This document shows, piece by piece, positions 26,577-35,965 of a stretch of 64,000 nucleotides of DNA. The stretch lies in contig JACUUX010000001.1 of assembly GCA_014859105.1 (NCBI GenBank), positions 107,315-171,314 on the forward strand, given 5' to 3'. Source of the DNA: Nitrospirota bacterium. GTDB lineage: Bacteria; Nitrospirota; Thermodesulfovibrionia; Thermodesulfovibrionales; SM23-35. Both the position numbers and the translations under genes were made by a program. Position 1 is the first letter of the stretch; each line of letters begins with the position of its first letter. The notes beneath the pieces were generated by a model, which saw only the letters and a list, made by a program, of their open reading frames with translations, was not told where the DNA came from and did not search any database.

Positions 26577-27184
26577 TATCTCCTCACAATTGTTGAAATA
26601 GTATGGGTATATGGGTCACCATTAGCCACAGTCTTTTCCTTCCATTCCCATGTAATTTGTATCTCAACCAGTTTGTTATCGTCATTCAAATCATCAATTC
26701 TTTTCATGGATGTAAAAGGAAAATTATTAATATTTCTCACATCCCTTTGAATCGTTGTATCGGCTACAAAATTCCCGGGATTGTTTGGCGCACCATTTGT
26801 ATCTGTCAATAATATATCGTCAAATGAGACATTCCTGTGAGCTGACATTCTCTCATCAGCAATGCTAACCGCCTCATCTCTCAAAATATTTATCATGTTT
26901 GAGTCAATACCTACGAGTGCGGTCTGCATCAGGGCAAGGAAGACCACAAGGGTTACCACAAGGGCAATCAAAACTTCAACAAGGGTGAAGCCTCCGGAAA
27001 ATGGACATAGAAAATTGTCATTGCGAGTGAAACGAAGCAATCTCGCGTTTTTGAAACGAGATTGCCACGCACCCTTCGGGTGCTCGCAATGACAGATAAG
27101 GTTGCTCGTTTGATTGTCTATGTCTATTTTTCGGAAACCTTTTTTATTTAGCAACACAATTATCTGCATTACATGTTCCTCCAT
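26576..27184 (-). CDS. PilV-like minor pilin (copy 1) with MITE-derived insert in leader
   Basis: LLNKKGF[49 aa insert]FTLVEVLIALVVTLVVFLALMQTALVGIDSNMINILRDEAV. Confidence 0.85.
   Translation of the reverse strand: MEEHVMQIIVLLNKKGFRKIDIDNQTSNLICHCEHPKGAWQSRFKNARLLRFTRNDNFLCPFSGGFTLVEVLIALVVTLVVFLALMQTALVGIDSNMINILRDEAVSIADERMSAHRNVSFDDILLTDTNGAPNNPGNFVADTTIQRDVRNINNFPFTSMKRIDDLNDDNKLVEIQITWEWKEKTVANGDPYTHTISTIVRR
26993..27133. mobile_element. MITE-like palindromic element inserted in frame in pilV copy 1
   Basis: Inverted ends CGGAAAATGGACATAGA / TCTATGTCTATTTTTCGG, internal gtcattgcgag...ctcgcaatgac stem, flanked by GAAGCC/GAAACC. Confidence 0.7.
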
Positions 27185-27695
27185 CCGTAATCTTTGTTGT
27201 CAATTTCCCGAGATTTATTCTCGATGCTGAAATCACAATACAGTCATAATCTGCGTCAGCATCGGTGTTACTACATATAGTTTTATTATCATTTGAAAGC
27301 CCCCCTGTAGTAAAACTTATCTCAATGTCCGCTATATTACTCCACGTTATAGGATGATTCGGATTCAGGTCTTTTTGCAGTAAAGGGATTGGGTCGTTGT
27401 ATCCAGCAGGACGGACATTATCTGCTGCGGTTAAATTTCCATCGCCATCAGGCCAGGGGGCGATATCCTCCTGTATTGTATATTGTGTATTCGCAATAGT
27501 AACAAAATGCGCCCTGTTTCTCTGCATTGCCCTTGCCCTTGCATTCATCAGATCAACATACATCTCTTTTATCTCACTTTCAGCCCTGTATTTACCTATC
27601 CAGCCCTGAAACGAAAAACCGAGGGCCACAGCGAGAATGCCAATTATAGAGATAACGATTATAAGTTCGATTAAAGTTATGCCCCTGTTGTTCAT
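27144..27695 (-). CDS. GspH/FimT pseudopilin (copy 1)
   Basis: MNNRGITLIELIIVISIIGILAVALGFSFQGWIGKYRAESEIKEMYVDLMNARARAMQRN. Confidence 0.88.
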   Translation of the reverse strand: MNNRGITLIELIIVISIIGILAVALGFSFQGWIGKYRAESEIKEMYVDLMNARARAMQRNRAHFVTIANTQYTIQEDIAPWPDGDGNLTAADNVRPAGYNDPIPLLQKDLNPNHPITWSNIADIEISFTTGGLSNDNKTICSNTDADADYDCIVISASRINLGKLTTKITDGGTCNADNCVAK

Positions 27696-27743
27696 AATAA
27701 ATTTAAAATTTAAAAGTCAAAATGTAAAATTACAATTAAAAAT

Positions 27744-28133
27744 TCAAAATGTTTTGTTCTTTAAAGTTAAAATGCTTGAAGCAAGTATATTCGATAATTC
27801 TTTTGCCTCATTTAGCAAAGGATTTATTTCATTCTCTGGTTTTTTCCCAGAATCTTTTAATAGTGACAACCAAAACTTAGTTTCATTGGCAGATTTTAGG
27901 GCATGATTCAGAAAATTCTTAAAATCCTTTCTCGAACTTGCTGCCTGTGCTTCAACAATATTTGCTCCGATACTTGTGGCACTTCTAAGTAATTGGTCTC
28001 CTATTATCATATTGGCCCTGCAATTAGACAATGTGTCAATAAGTTTTATTGTGCTTAAAGCAAAGCTATATGCCCTTCCTTTTATATTTAATTTTGCGTT
28101 TTGCTCTGTATTTTTAAATTTCTCATTTTGCAT
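27744..28133 (-). CDS. four-helix-bundle (23S rRNA IVP/S23-type) protein
   Basis: GRAYSFALSTIKLIDTLSNCRANMIIGDQLLRSATSIGANIVEAQAASSRKDFKNFLNHALKSANETKFWLSLL. Confidence 0.85.
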   Translation of the reverse strand: MQNEKFKNTEQNAKLNIKGRAYSFALSTIKLIDTLSNCRANMIIGDQLLRSATSIGANIVEAQAASSRKDFKNFLNHALKSANETKFWLSLLKDSGKKPENEINPLLNEAKELSNILASSILTLKNKTF

Positions 28134-28146
28134 TTTGAATTTCTTT

Positions 28147-31100
28147 TCACCTTTCCCTCATATGTATTGTCCTTTTCACAGGCGGCGGTGGTAACAGGGT
28201 AGCCGGGGTCCCTCCTGTAATTCCTTCGATTTCCATATCCATAGGCGGCTTTCTGCCTCCACGCTTTGTAAAGGCTTTTGAAAGGTCTATCTGCTCGATT
28301 GCAGCTGTTGAGACCTGAAGTATTGCTATTCCTTTCAGGGTACTGCCGGGAGAACCACCTGTATCATATTTCACCGCCCACATGGTACTTCTGCCTCCAA
28401 TTGCACATACATCGGTGTAGGGTCTTATTGTTGTAAAAAATACAACACCCATGGTTGTTGCCTCCGGGTCTGTAATAACACGCTCTGCCCCGAAATCTGT
28501 CTCGGAAGGGTCGAGATCGATATACCATCCGTCCTTATTGTCTGGGACGGGGGCATTTATGCAATCAAGAGCGTCTGTAGGACAGGTTTTATCGACCAGA
28601 TCAGCAAGAGCAACTGCTATGCCGCTGCCGGCGGTACACTCATTTTTAAGTGGTACATCTCCGGTCTGAAAACAGGGCTCTTTTATGCCAAAAATCCGTC
28701 TCCTGCTGCTGTGGTCATCTACGCCGGATTCCTGCACGAAGTAATATCTGCCTGTGCCAAAGTAGAGCCACAATAAGCCCTTCTTTTTGTTCTGAATCCT
28801 GGCAACACCAGATGTAACAGGGCCAATGTTGTCTATAACTATACTCCATTTCCAGTCGGAAGGATTAGGGTCCTCTCCTGTCACCAGTCTGCCAACACCA
28901 CCGTTTGTCCATGTATATGGATTTGCTGGAGTTCCCGCTCCTGCCCTCTTTACATAGGGAATATAAAGAACATCGGTCTCATAGTCTCCAGACCCGCCGC
29001 TTATTAAATCAGAATCATTCTGAGAATTCATCATTGAGCCAGCAAAGGCAAACTGGATTCCTGAATCTATAATCCTCTCGGGATTACCGGTCTTTAGATT
29101 GAGGACAAAGAGCCGCAGATTCTGGTCTGAACGGCCCATAAACTGCCAGTCTGTGCTTATCGGACCTGTTGGACCAGAACCGAAAACAACGAACCAGTTG
29201 CCGTTTTTAGCCTTATCTCCTATTCGAACAATAGCAGGGCCTGTTGTTGTAAAGCCGAGCCGGGGATGAGAAAACTCCCAGAGGAGCTCGGGGTTGTTCG
29301 GGTCTGTAACATCGAAGGCGAAGTAGGAAGAAAATCCAACACCATCAACTGGTGTTTTTACACAGTCTGTACAGGAAGCATTATAATTTCTGCACGCACC
29401 GCCAAACCTCATTCCCCCTATAAGGATGGTTCTCCAGCTACTCACCGTCCTCTCATCATCAGGGGTTCCCTCAATGCTTGCATCAATAAGATACGGTGTA
29501 AGATCAACAGTATAGATATGACAGTAGCCTGGGTCTGCGATGTATTTAAGATAAGGCAGGGCATTCCTGGGAATAAATGCCCATGCCTCATGTCCGATAG
29601 GTGTAGATAGGTCAGGATTTGTTAGCTTTGCCTTCTTGGTTACAGAATCCTTCCATGCACCGCTGAGCTGTAATTTCCCGAGCTTGAAGGCATGAAGCAT
29701 ACCATCGTTTCCGCCTGTAAAGACCATCCCCCTGTTTTTATAGGTTAATGAGCTTATAAAATCTTTATATGTTGTATCACTGTATCGAGTGTCATAATTG
29801 TTCAGCTGCAGCCATGAGGCAATCCTTGGTGTTGAACTCAGTATATCGCCTAACTTCCACACATTCGTCTCATCTCCAATTGTTACAGTCCTTAATCTAT
29901 AGTCGTTTACACCGTCGCCGTCAGCATCCTCAATTAGATCCTCACCATGAACCCATCCTATAATCTTTGATGCATGAGTCCCATCTGTTGCCTGAAGATA
30001 AGAAGCAAGAGTTCCGGCATTGGTTATTGAAAAGGATATGAGTGAACTGCCATCAACTGTTGTATAGATGGTTCTCGGATCTGCAGAAAGATCCCTGCTC
30101 CACAGGAGTTTGCCTGCCTCCCAGAGGTTGCTTATGTCTTCAAACTGTACGGCCGGCATTACAATGTCTGCATCGCCATCACCATCAGTATCATGCCATC
30201 GCTTTGCTTTTGTAGTCTGCGTATCGGTGTCAAAGTAAATCTGCATAATATAGTCATTTGTGAGGTTGAGTAAGCTGTCTGTTACTGTTTCTTCCCTTAT
30301 ACTGCTTTTTGCAAAGAAGGGGTCAACATGGTACCAAAGGTTCTGGAGCGCTCCTGTCCATGTAATTATCTCATCGCCGAACCTGCGTCTCGGATAAAAA
30401 ACAGCCTGGACAAGATTGGCACCCTGGCCCTCACCTGATGCAAGAACAGACGCCGCTGTGCCGGAAGATGCCCGCGATAGTATGCTTGAAAAGGCATCTT
30501 CGATCGCCTTCTCAAGCCTGTAACCTTCTGTAGCCTCAAAAAAATTGTCAGGCTCGCCGTTACCACTCTTATCCCATTCTGCCTTAAGATCAGGGATATT
30601 ATTGCCATTTAAATCTTCAAATCCCCCATTTATGGCAGCATATCTAAGTAAAGTGGACCCCTTACCAAAGGCAAATACAGTATAAAGGACTAATTTCTGC
30701 TTGCCCGGGATAGCAGGCCTGAGGTCTGTTGTATTCATATATAAGGCAACATCTTCGATACCTGCAACATAACATCCACTTACTATCCCACCGCATGAGG
30801 CAGACTCGCCTCCCCCGGTGCAGGAAGGAAATGTTGATGCAGGGAATGGACCTACTGCAGGGCAACCTGTGCCTGAACAGTTATATCCAGATTTCCCTGA
30901 AGCATAATCCCTTAAGGTGGCGGGCAGATAGCCATCAGCACAGGGTTCACCGTCTGTTATATAAAGAACAAAATTTTTTGAACACCAGGGCCATCGGGGT
31001 GATCCGCCAGTTCCATAGTTAAGAGGGTCAACATCGTTATTTATCTGATAATCACCACCTTTATACATTGGGCCGGGCCCACCTTCCATGGTTGCCTGCT

Positions 31101-32076
31101 GGGCAAAATAACCTGCTACTGTCCATAATGTCTCAGCAAGAGGGGTATTTGTTTTGCCCATTAAGCTGCTTGGGTCATTATTTATCTGGTTTACTATGCT
31201 TGATAGACTTAAGCTACCAACATTTACCTGAACAAAACCGCCGTGCGGGGTTGGATTATTAACACGATAAAATGAAAGCCCAAGTCTTGCACGGGCTCCA
31301 ACAACCCTCTGTAGCACACCTTCAACAGGAGGTGGAACTACAACATCTACAGAAAAAGTACCACCAATACCTGACACACTAAATGAGGATGTACCTGAGC
31401 CTCCTGTACTGAAAGTGAATGTCTTATTCTCACTATAAGGTGTATAGTCATTTGCATTTAATATTTGCTTGTATATACCTCTTCCAGCATAATCAGCTAT
31501 CTGCCCTAAAAGCCTTGTATTTGCACCTGAACCTGTAGTCTTTCCGCCTGCCAAAACCTTTCTTATAACATCCACCCTCCTCATCGTCAGCCAGTTGAGG
31601 AAATTACCATCCCATTCTGTAGCTGCCTTAGCCCGCTCTCCCGGAATACAACTCCCCGTTTTGGGACCTGCAGACACAAACCTGTTTGATGTATAGGTAT
31701 ACCAGTAGTCAGGATTAAAATAGCCGTAATATTTGAAATAAGCTGAGGGATTTGCTTGGTAAGCCGCACAGGAAGGCGGGTAGATCCCTCGATCTATAAA
31801 TCCTGTGCATGGGGTGGCAGGATCCGTACACATATGGTCATCTGAAGTATCAAGTAGACCGTCAGCTCCGGGATCAACATATGCAAAATTAAACATACTC
31901 CCTGAATTATCCAGGACAATCATGACATTCGGGGCTACATTCTGGATAATATATGGCGGAACCGCACAGTAATCTTCCATAACCGCAGAATGTGAATTTT
32001 TAAAAGGCATGAATGTTAAAAATAAAGATATCGCAATCAGTAAAAAAACTAATTTTTTCATATTACCCTCACTCAA
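28147..32076 (-). CDS. pilY1: PilY1-type pilus tip protein with VWA domain (copy 1)
   Basis: NVMIVLDNSGSMFNFAY...LPYLKYIADPGYCHIYTVDLTPYLIDAS...ILIGGMRFGG... PilY beta-propeller. Confidence 0.9.
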   Translation of the reverse strand: MSEGNMKKLVFLLIAISLFLTFMPFKNSHSAVMEDYCAVPPYIIQNVAPNVMIVLDNSGSMFNFAYVDPGADGLLDTSDDHMCTDPATPCTGFIDRGIYPPSCAAYQANPSAYFKYYGYFNPDYWYTYTSNRFVSAGPKTGSCIPGERAKAATEWDGNFLNWLTMRRVDVIRKVLAGGKTTGSGANTRLLGQIADYAGRGIYKQILNANDYTPYSENKTFTFSTGGSGTSSFSVSGIGGTFSVDVVVPPPVEGVLQRVVGARARLGLSFYRVNNPTPHGGFVQVNVGSLSLSSIVNQINNDPSSLMGKTNTPLAETLWTVAGYFAQQATMEGGPGPMYKGGDYQINNDVDPLNYGTGGSPRWPWCSKNFVLYITDGEPCADGYLPATLRDYASGKSGYNCSGTGCPAVGPFPASTFPSCTGGGESASCGGIVSGCYVAGIEDVALYMNTTDLRPAIPGKQKLVLYTVFAFGKGSTLLRYAAINGGFEDLNGNNIPDLKAEWDKSGNGEPDNFFEATEGYRLEKAIEDAFSSILSRASSGTAASVLASGEGQGANLVQAVFYPRRRFGDEIITWTGALQNLWYHVDPFFAKSSIREETVTDSLLNLTNDYIMQIYFDTDTQTTKAKRWHDTDGDGDADIVMPAVQFEDISNLWEAGKLLWSRDLSADPRTIYTTVDGSSLISFSITNAGTLASYLQATDGTHASKIIGWVHGEDLIEDADGDGVNDYRLRTVTIGDETNVWKLGDILSSTPRIASWLQLNNYDTRYSDTTYKDFISSLTYKNRGMVFTGGNDGMLHAFKLGKLQLSGAWKDSVTKKAKLTNPDLSTPIGHEAWAFIPRNALPYLKYIADPGYCHIYTVDLTPYLIDASIEGTPDDERTVSSWRTILIGGMRFGGACRNYNASCTDCVKTPVDGVGFSSYFAFDVTDPNNPELLWEFSHPRLGFTTTGPAIVRIGDKAKNGNWFVVFGSGPTGPISTDWQFMGRSDQNLRLFVLNLKTGNPERIIDSGIQFAFAGSMMNSQNDSDLISGGSGDYETDVLYIPYVKRAGAGTPANPYTWTNGGVGRLVTGEDPNPSDWKWSIVIDNIGPVTSGVARIQNKKKGLLWLYFGTGRYYFVQESGVDDHSSRRRIFGIKEPCFQTGDVPLKNECTAGSGIAVALADLVDKTCPTDALDCINAPVPDNKDGWYIDLDPSETDFGAERVITDPEATTMGVVFFTTIRPYTDVCAIGGRSTMWAVKYDTGGSPGSTLKGIAILQVSTAAIEQIDLSKAFTKRGGRKPPMDMEIEGITGGTPATLLPPPPVKRTIHMRER

Positions 32077-32365
32077 GCATATATTCGTGAACTAATACAC
32101 TTGTTATTTTGTTCCCGAGAAAAAATATTTCTACCTTTTTGCCCTGGTTTAAATAGGATTTTGAAAGTGTTTCTCCTGAAGCATTTTTGAGAGGTACATG
32201 GGCGATATTATAATAATTACCGCGGACTCTGATAGAATCGTCTGTAACTTGTTCAATAATCCCTTCTACAACTCTTACTTTGACTTTTTCAGCAAAACAA
32301 AAAGAAGCAAATACCAATGTGAAGGTAATAAGCAAACTGATTACAGTAAAAATTTTGTTCTTCAT
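32069..32365 (-). CDS. small exported protein upstream of pilY1 (copy 1)
   Basis: MKNKIFTVISLLITFTLVFASFCFAEKVKVRVVEGIIEQVTDDSIRVRGNYY; paralogue at 42887-43180. Confidence 0.75.
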   Translation of the reverse strand: MKNKIFTVISLLITFTLVFASFCFAEKVKVRVVEGIIEQVTDDSIRVRGNYYNIAHVPLKNASGETLSKSYLNQGKKVEIFFLGNKITSVLVHEYMLE

Positions 32366-32569
32366 ATATGCACCTCATGAAATATAATTAATTAGCATTT
32401 GATAAATAAGCAAAAATCCTGCCAGCTATGAAAAATTTTATCATCTTGATTTTTAAATGATTTTATAGCTTACCTTCTAAAATTGTGTAAAATATTACCT
32501 AATATGTGTAATCAATTGCTTAATAATTGGGGGCGCCGGAGTTTGATTTAGATGAAAAAGGATTATACT

Positions 32570-32780
32570 AGAGGAAAATTCTTTCTTCGAAGTTAGGCAT
32601 AATCTCGAGGGTAAAGCTCTGCATTGCCTCTCCACCACGGCCGTCTGTGACAGACACGGTAAAAGGAGCCTTGCCTTTAAAATCAGGGGGTACATTCCAT
32701 TGGATAAGTCCTGTGGATGGATTTATGGTCATGCCGGGAGGGGCGAACTTAAGAGACTATGTCAGTGTTTCACTATCAGG
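32570..32780 (-). pseudogene. 3'-end remnant of the Ig-like lipoprotein gene (direct repeat of 34913-35095)
   Basis: ataatctcgagggtaaagctctgcattgcctctccaccacggccgtctgtgacagacacggtaaaaggagccttgcc... closely matches 34928 onward. Confidence 0.85.
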
Positions 32781-32802
32781 CGGGTTAAGGACCTGTTCGT
32801 CT

Positions 32803-33147
32803 TTAAATAAAATCAAATAGATAATCAGTGGGATTTTCCTGCCACCCCGAAACGTATCCAAGAATAGCATCTGCAATCTCCTTAAAGTCATTTGGCTTAT
32901 AAGATGATGATATAATCAATACCCCTTTATGTGATATATTGCTGGAGAAGAACTGGCGGGTAAGGATTATGTAATCATTTCTGTTTCTGGTCACGAAGCA
33001 CCGGCCTTCAGAGGCCGCATATTCGAGTTGCTCCTGATCAGTTAATCCTGCACATCCAATTTCGTACACGCTCAGGACATCTATGCCTCTCTCTCTGAGA
33101 ATAATCGCTATTTTGGGGCTAAGGTCTTCATCCAGAAGGAGCTTCAT
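32803..33147 (-). CDS. DUF5615 PIN-like toxin
   Basis: MKLLLDEDLSPKIAIILRERGIDVLSVYEIGCAGLTDQEQLEYAASEGRCFVTRNRNDY. Confidence 0.9.
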   Translation of the reverse strand: MKLLLDEDLSPKIAIILRERGIDVLSVYEIGCAGLTDQEQLEYAASEGRCFVTRNRNDYIILTRQFFSSNISHKGVLIISSSYKPNDFKEIADAILGYVSGWQENPTDYLFDFI

Positions 33148-33572
33148 CCTTTCTTCCTGACAAACGGAAGTTCAGCATGAGCTTTTTCTTTACTCCATCC
33201 CCTGTTTATTTTTATAAGCACCTGTATTTCATCGGGATATGCATTTGCATAGCCAATTGCTGCCATGATCTGTCTGTCTGTAAGCCAGTGAAATGCCTCT
33301 TTTAAGGCATTGAGGTCGCTGTTAAGCTCCTCATAGGCAGAAATAAGTTCCCAGACGTCTATCCCCGTACCTTCAATCCTCGCACGCCTTCCGGCAGGTC
33401 CTTCAACAAAGACTATCCCGGGACACTTCCTCATTTTTACAGCTTCGGCTATTAACTCGGATGTAAGTCTTGAGAAGGTCTCTTTCTTTGTATGCAGAAG
33501 GCTTTCCACCTCCGACAGAGTTTTTTCATCGATTCTAATACTTTTTACAACGCTACCCATTATTCCCTCCAT
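33144..33572 (-). CDS. DUF433-type antitoxin
   Basis: GRRARIEGTGIDVWELISAYEELNSDLNALKEAFHWLTDRQIMAAIGYANAYPDEI. Confidence 0.85.
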   Translation of the reverse strand: MEGIMGSVVKSIRIDEKTLSEVESLLHTKKETFSRLTSELIAEAVKMRKCPGIVFVEGPAGRRARIEGTGIDVWELISAYEELNSDLNALKEAFHWLTDRQIMAAIGYANAYPDEIQVLIKINRGWSKEKAHAELPFVRKKG

Positions 33573-33589
33573 CTAACCCTTTTAAGTTA

Positions 33590-33775
33590 TAAATTTTGCA
33601 TATTAATCCTCAAAGATCTTAAAAGTTGTTTAAGTTTTTCAATTCTGTCATTCTGGCTTGTCGGGAATCTTTCTTTGAACAACCCCCTAATCCCCTTTAC
33701 TAAGGGGGATTCAGAAAGATTCCCGACAAGCGGGAATGACATACAACCATTGGAACAGAGTTTGCTGTGTATAAT
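33590..33775. repeat. dispersed repeat copy (see also 50395-50562, 60283-60455)
   Basis: attaatcctcaaagatcttaaaagttgtttaagttttt...gattcccgacaagcgggaatgacatacaaccattggaacagagtt. Confidence 0.85.
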
Positions 33776-34081
33776 CGGGCTAATTCAATTGTATACATAA
33801 TACTACATTGTAGTTTACTTTTGTCAAGAGGGCCTCTGACGACAACTCTATTCAAAGATATTGTAGTTTGTCAAGCAATCAGGACGGTGTTGTTACGGAA
33901 ATATCATTTGTGTACTATTGGGAAAAATCATAATTGCACATGTTAAGCAGGCCACTTGTTTCTTAGATGGAAAAGTGACACAATAAATAGGAAGAACCTT
34001 ACCTAACAATATGTGCACAAATAGTTTCCCATATGTGCAAGTATGATATTTACGTACTATCAATTGTAGCTGTTAAGGTTT

Positions 34082-34363
34082 TTAAATATTTGCAGGCTCT
34101 TTCTTAATTTCTATAAGTTCAGCGTCTTTTTCAGTATATTCTTCAATTTCAGGCTTGAATAATTTTTCTAAAGGATATTCATCAGGATTTAATATCTCAA
34201 TTCCTATCAAGTTGCCCTTTTCATCAAGGTCTATATTTAAATTCTCGTTTATTTCAACAGTTCTACCGCGTTCTTTTTCTTGCAGTCTTATATAAAGAGC
34301 TTTTGCATATTTGTCATATTCTATTCTCATAAGTCCCCCTATTGATTCCGGTAGTATTGTCAA
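34082..34363 (-). CDS. DUF2283 family protein
   Basis: MRIEYDKYAKALYIRLQEKERGRTVEINENLNIDLDEKGNLIGIEILNPDE. Confidence 0.85.
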   Translation of the reverse strand: MTILPESIGGLMRIEYDKYAKALYIRLQEKERGRTVEINENLNIDLDEKGNLIGIEILNPDEYPLEKLFKPEIEEYTEKDAELIEIKKEPANI

Positions 34364-34665
34364 AAGTTATTTTCCCTCTCCCCTTGTGGGAGAGGGTTAG
34401 GGTGAGGGGTGAGAAGAGCAGCCCTAAGCCATTCATCCCGTATCTTATCGCTTGAATTATCTGCATGCTGCCCTCCATCTACCTCTATAACCACTTTATT
34501 TTCAAAGTTTACGAAATCTACTATATACTTGCCCAACTGCTGTTGACGACGAAATTTAACCCCCTCTACTTGCCTATTCCTGAGATATCTCCATAAATAC
34601 CGTTCCGTATCCGTAGAGTTTTTTCTAAGTCTTCTGGCTATATCTATCAGACTTTTCACCCCCAC
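34360..34665 (-). CDS. DUF559 (endonuclease-like) protein with repeat-derived C-terminus
   Basis: RRLRKNSTDTERYLWRYLRNRQVEGVKFRRQQQLGKYIVDFVNFENKVVIEVDGGQH; tail LLTPHPNPLPQGERENNF. Confidence 0.85.
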   Translation of the reverse strand: MGVKSLIDIARRLRKNSTDTERYLWRYLRNRQVEGVKFRRQQQLGKYIVDFVNFENKVVIEVDGGQHADNSSDKIRDEWLRAALLTPHPNPLPQGERENNF

Positions 34666-34912
34666 CCTCGCCCTCCCCCCTCAAGGGGGAGGGTTTCTTT
34701 TATATTTCAATATGTTTTAAACCACTTTTTCATGAAATTTTTGACATTACCAGTTTTAAATTTATATCACAAAACGGAATAATTAGAGTCTGTCCATAAA
34801 CTAAGGTTTTCTGTGATTTCTGCCACGTATCAAGTACGGGATAAACTCAGGCAGAAATCCAGAACCTCTTGAAAATACCGGACCCCGGCTTAAGCCTGTC
34901 CCTGCAGCTACC

Positions 34913-35836
34913 TCACTTCTCTGGCGTAATCTCGAGGGTAAAGCTCTGCATCGCCTCTCCGCCGTGTCCATCTGTGACGGAGACAGTAATAGGAGCCTTG
35001 CCTTTGAAATCAGGGGGTACATTCCATTGTATCAGTCCAGTCGATGGATTTATGGTCATACCCGCCGGTGCGGATTTAAGGGAATAAGTAAGCGGGTCTC
35101 CGTCGGGGTCGGTGGCTTTGACCTGGTGGGTATAAGTTTTCCCATCGAAATTGTAATTCTTACTTTCAATAATCGTCGGGGGGATATTTACTATCTCCCT
35201 GTGTAAGATAACCGGCCGACCATGAGCCTCGCCATCATATGGAGTAATTTTCACAGAAACTTTGTCTCCCCTTTGGAGGGATGTCTCAATCTTTTTGTCA
35301 TTTCCAGCAGGTTCACCGTTCTTGGTCCATTCATAATTAATAGTTACTTCGTCTCCATCTAAATCGCTTCCGGAGGCCTCGACGTACAATGTATCACCAG
35401 GTTTAAATACTTCAGGGAGTATTCTAACCTTACTGATTTCAGGCGGGGAATTTGTTATTTGTATGATATTGGATTTTATTTTCTGACCGTCTCTCCATGC
35501 CACAGCCTGAACCTCATCACCTTTTTTAGTTTCAGTTGCTTTGAACTGATCAGCTACAGGAGTATTGGTTAATATGCCATTTACCAGCCACTCTATCTTT
35601 GCATCGGTGAGATTAAATCTACGGGGAATTACATATATCACTGAATTACGGGAGGCATCTATCGGGGCGATTTCTATTGAATAAGACTCACCAGTTACAG
35701 ACACATGAGCCTGTGAGGTTTCAGAAACGTGACTGCGTACTGCCTCTGAAGGCTTTTGACTACTAATATCAGCAGGCTTTTCAGATGAGCAGGATAGAAT
35801 TAAAAGTAATGTTATACAAACCAAAAATTTACACAT
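34913..35836 (-). CDS. lipoprotein with Ig/cadherin-like putative-Ig domains
   Basis: CSSEKPAD lipobox; DPDGDPLTYSLKSAPAGMTINPSTGLIQWNVPPDFKGKAPITVSVTDGHGGEA. Confidence 0.85.
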   Translation of the reverse strand: MCKFLVCITLLLILSCSSEKPADISSQKPSEAVRSHVSETSQAHVSVTGESYSIEIAPIDASRNSVIYVIPRRFNLTDAKIEWLVNGILTNTPVADQFKATETKKGDEVQAVAWRDGQKIKSNIIQITNSPPEISKVRILPEVFKPGDTLYVEASGSDLDGDEVTINYEWTKNGEPAGNDKKIETSLQRGDKVSVKITPYDGEAHGRPVILHREIVNIPPTIIESKNYNFDGKTYTHQVKATDPDGDPLTYSLKSAPAGMTINPSTGLIQWNVPPDFKGKAPITVSVTDGHGGEAMQSFTLEITPEK

Positions 35837-35965
35837 CTTATATCATTGTTACATTGTCATTGCGCGCCCGAAGTGCGTGGCAATCCAACGAAGTCGTTGC
35901 GAGCGTTAGCAAAGCAATCCCGATGAGATTCCTCGCTTCGCTCGGAATGACACGCCATTTAAGTG

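Noticed and set aside
25024-28133. S23/Avd-like four-helix-bundle genes as evidence of a diversity-generating retroelement acting on PilY1
   Set aside because: No reverse transcriptase, TR/VR pair or C-type lectin variable region seen; the two PilY1 copies differ broadly, not by adenine-directed changes.
32495-32695. 66-aa minus ORF (and similar 34801-35022) as real proteins
   Set aside because: They are out-of-frame translations of the lipoprotein 3'-end repeat.
33800-34075. Possible decayed gene or small RNA in the intergenic region after the dispersed repeat
   Set aside because: No ORF, recognisable fold or family; insufficient evidence.
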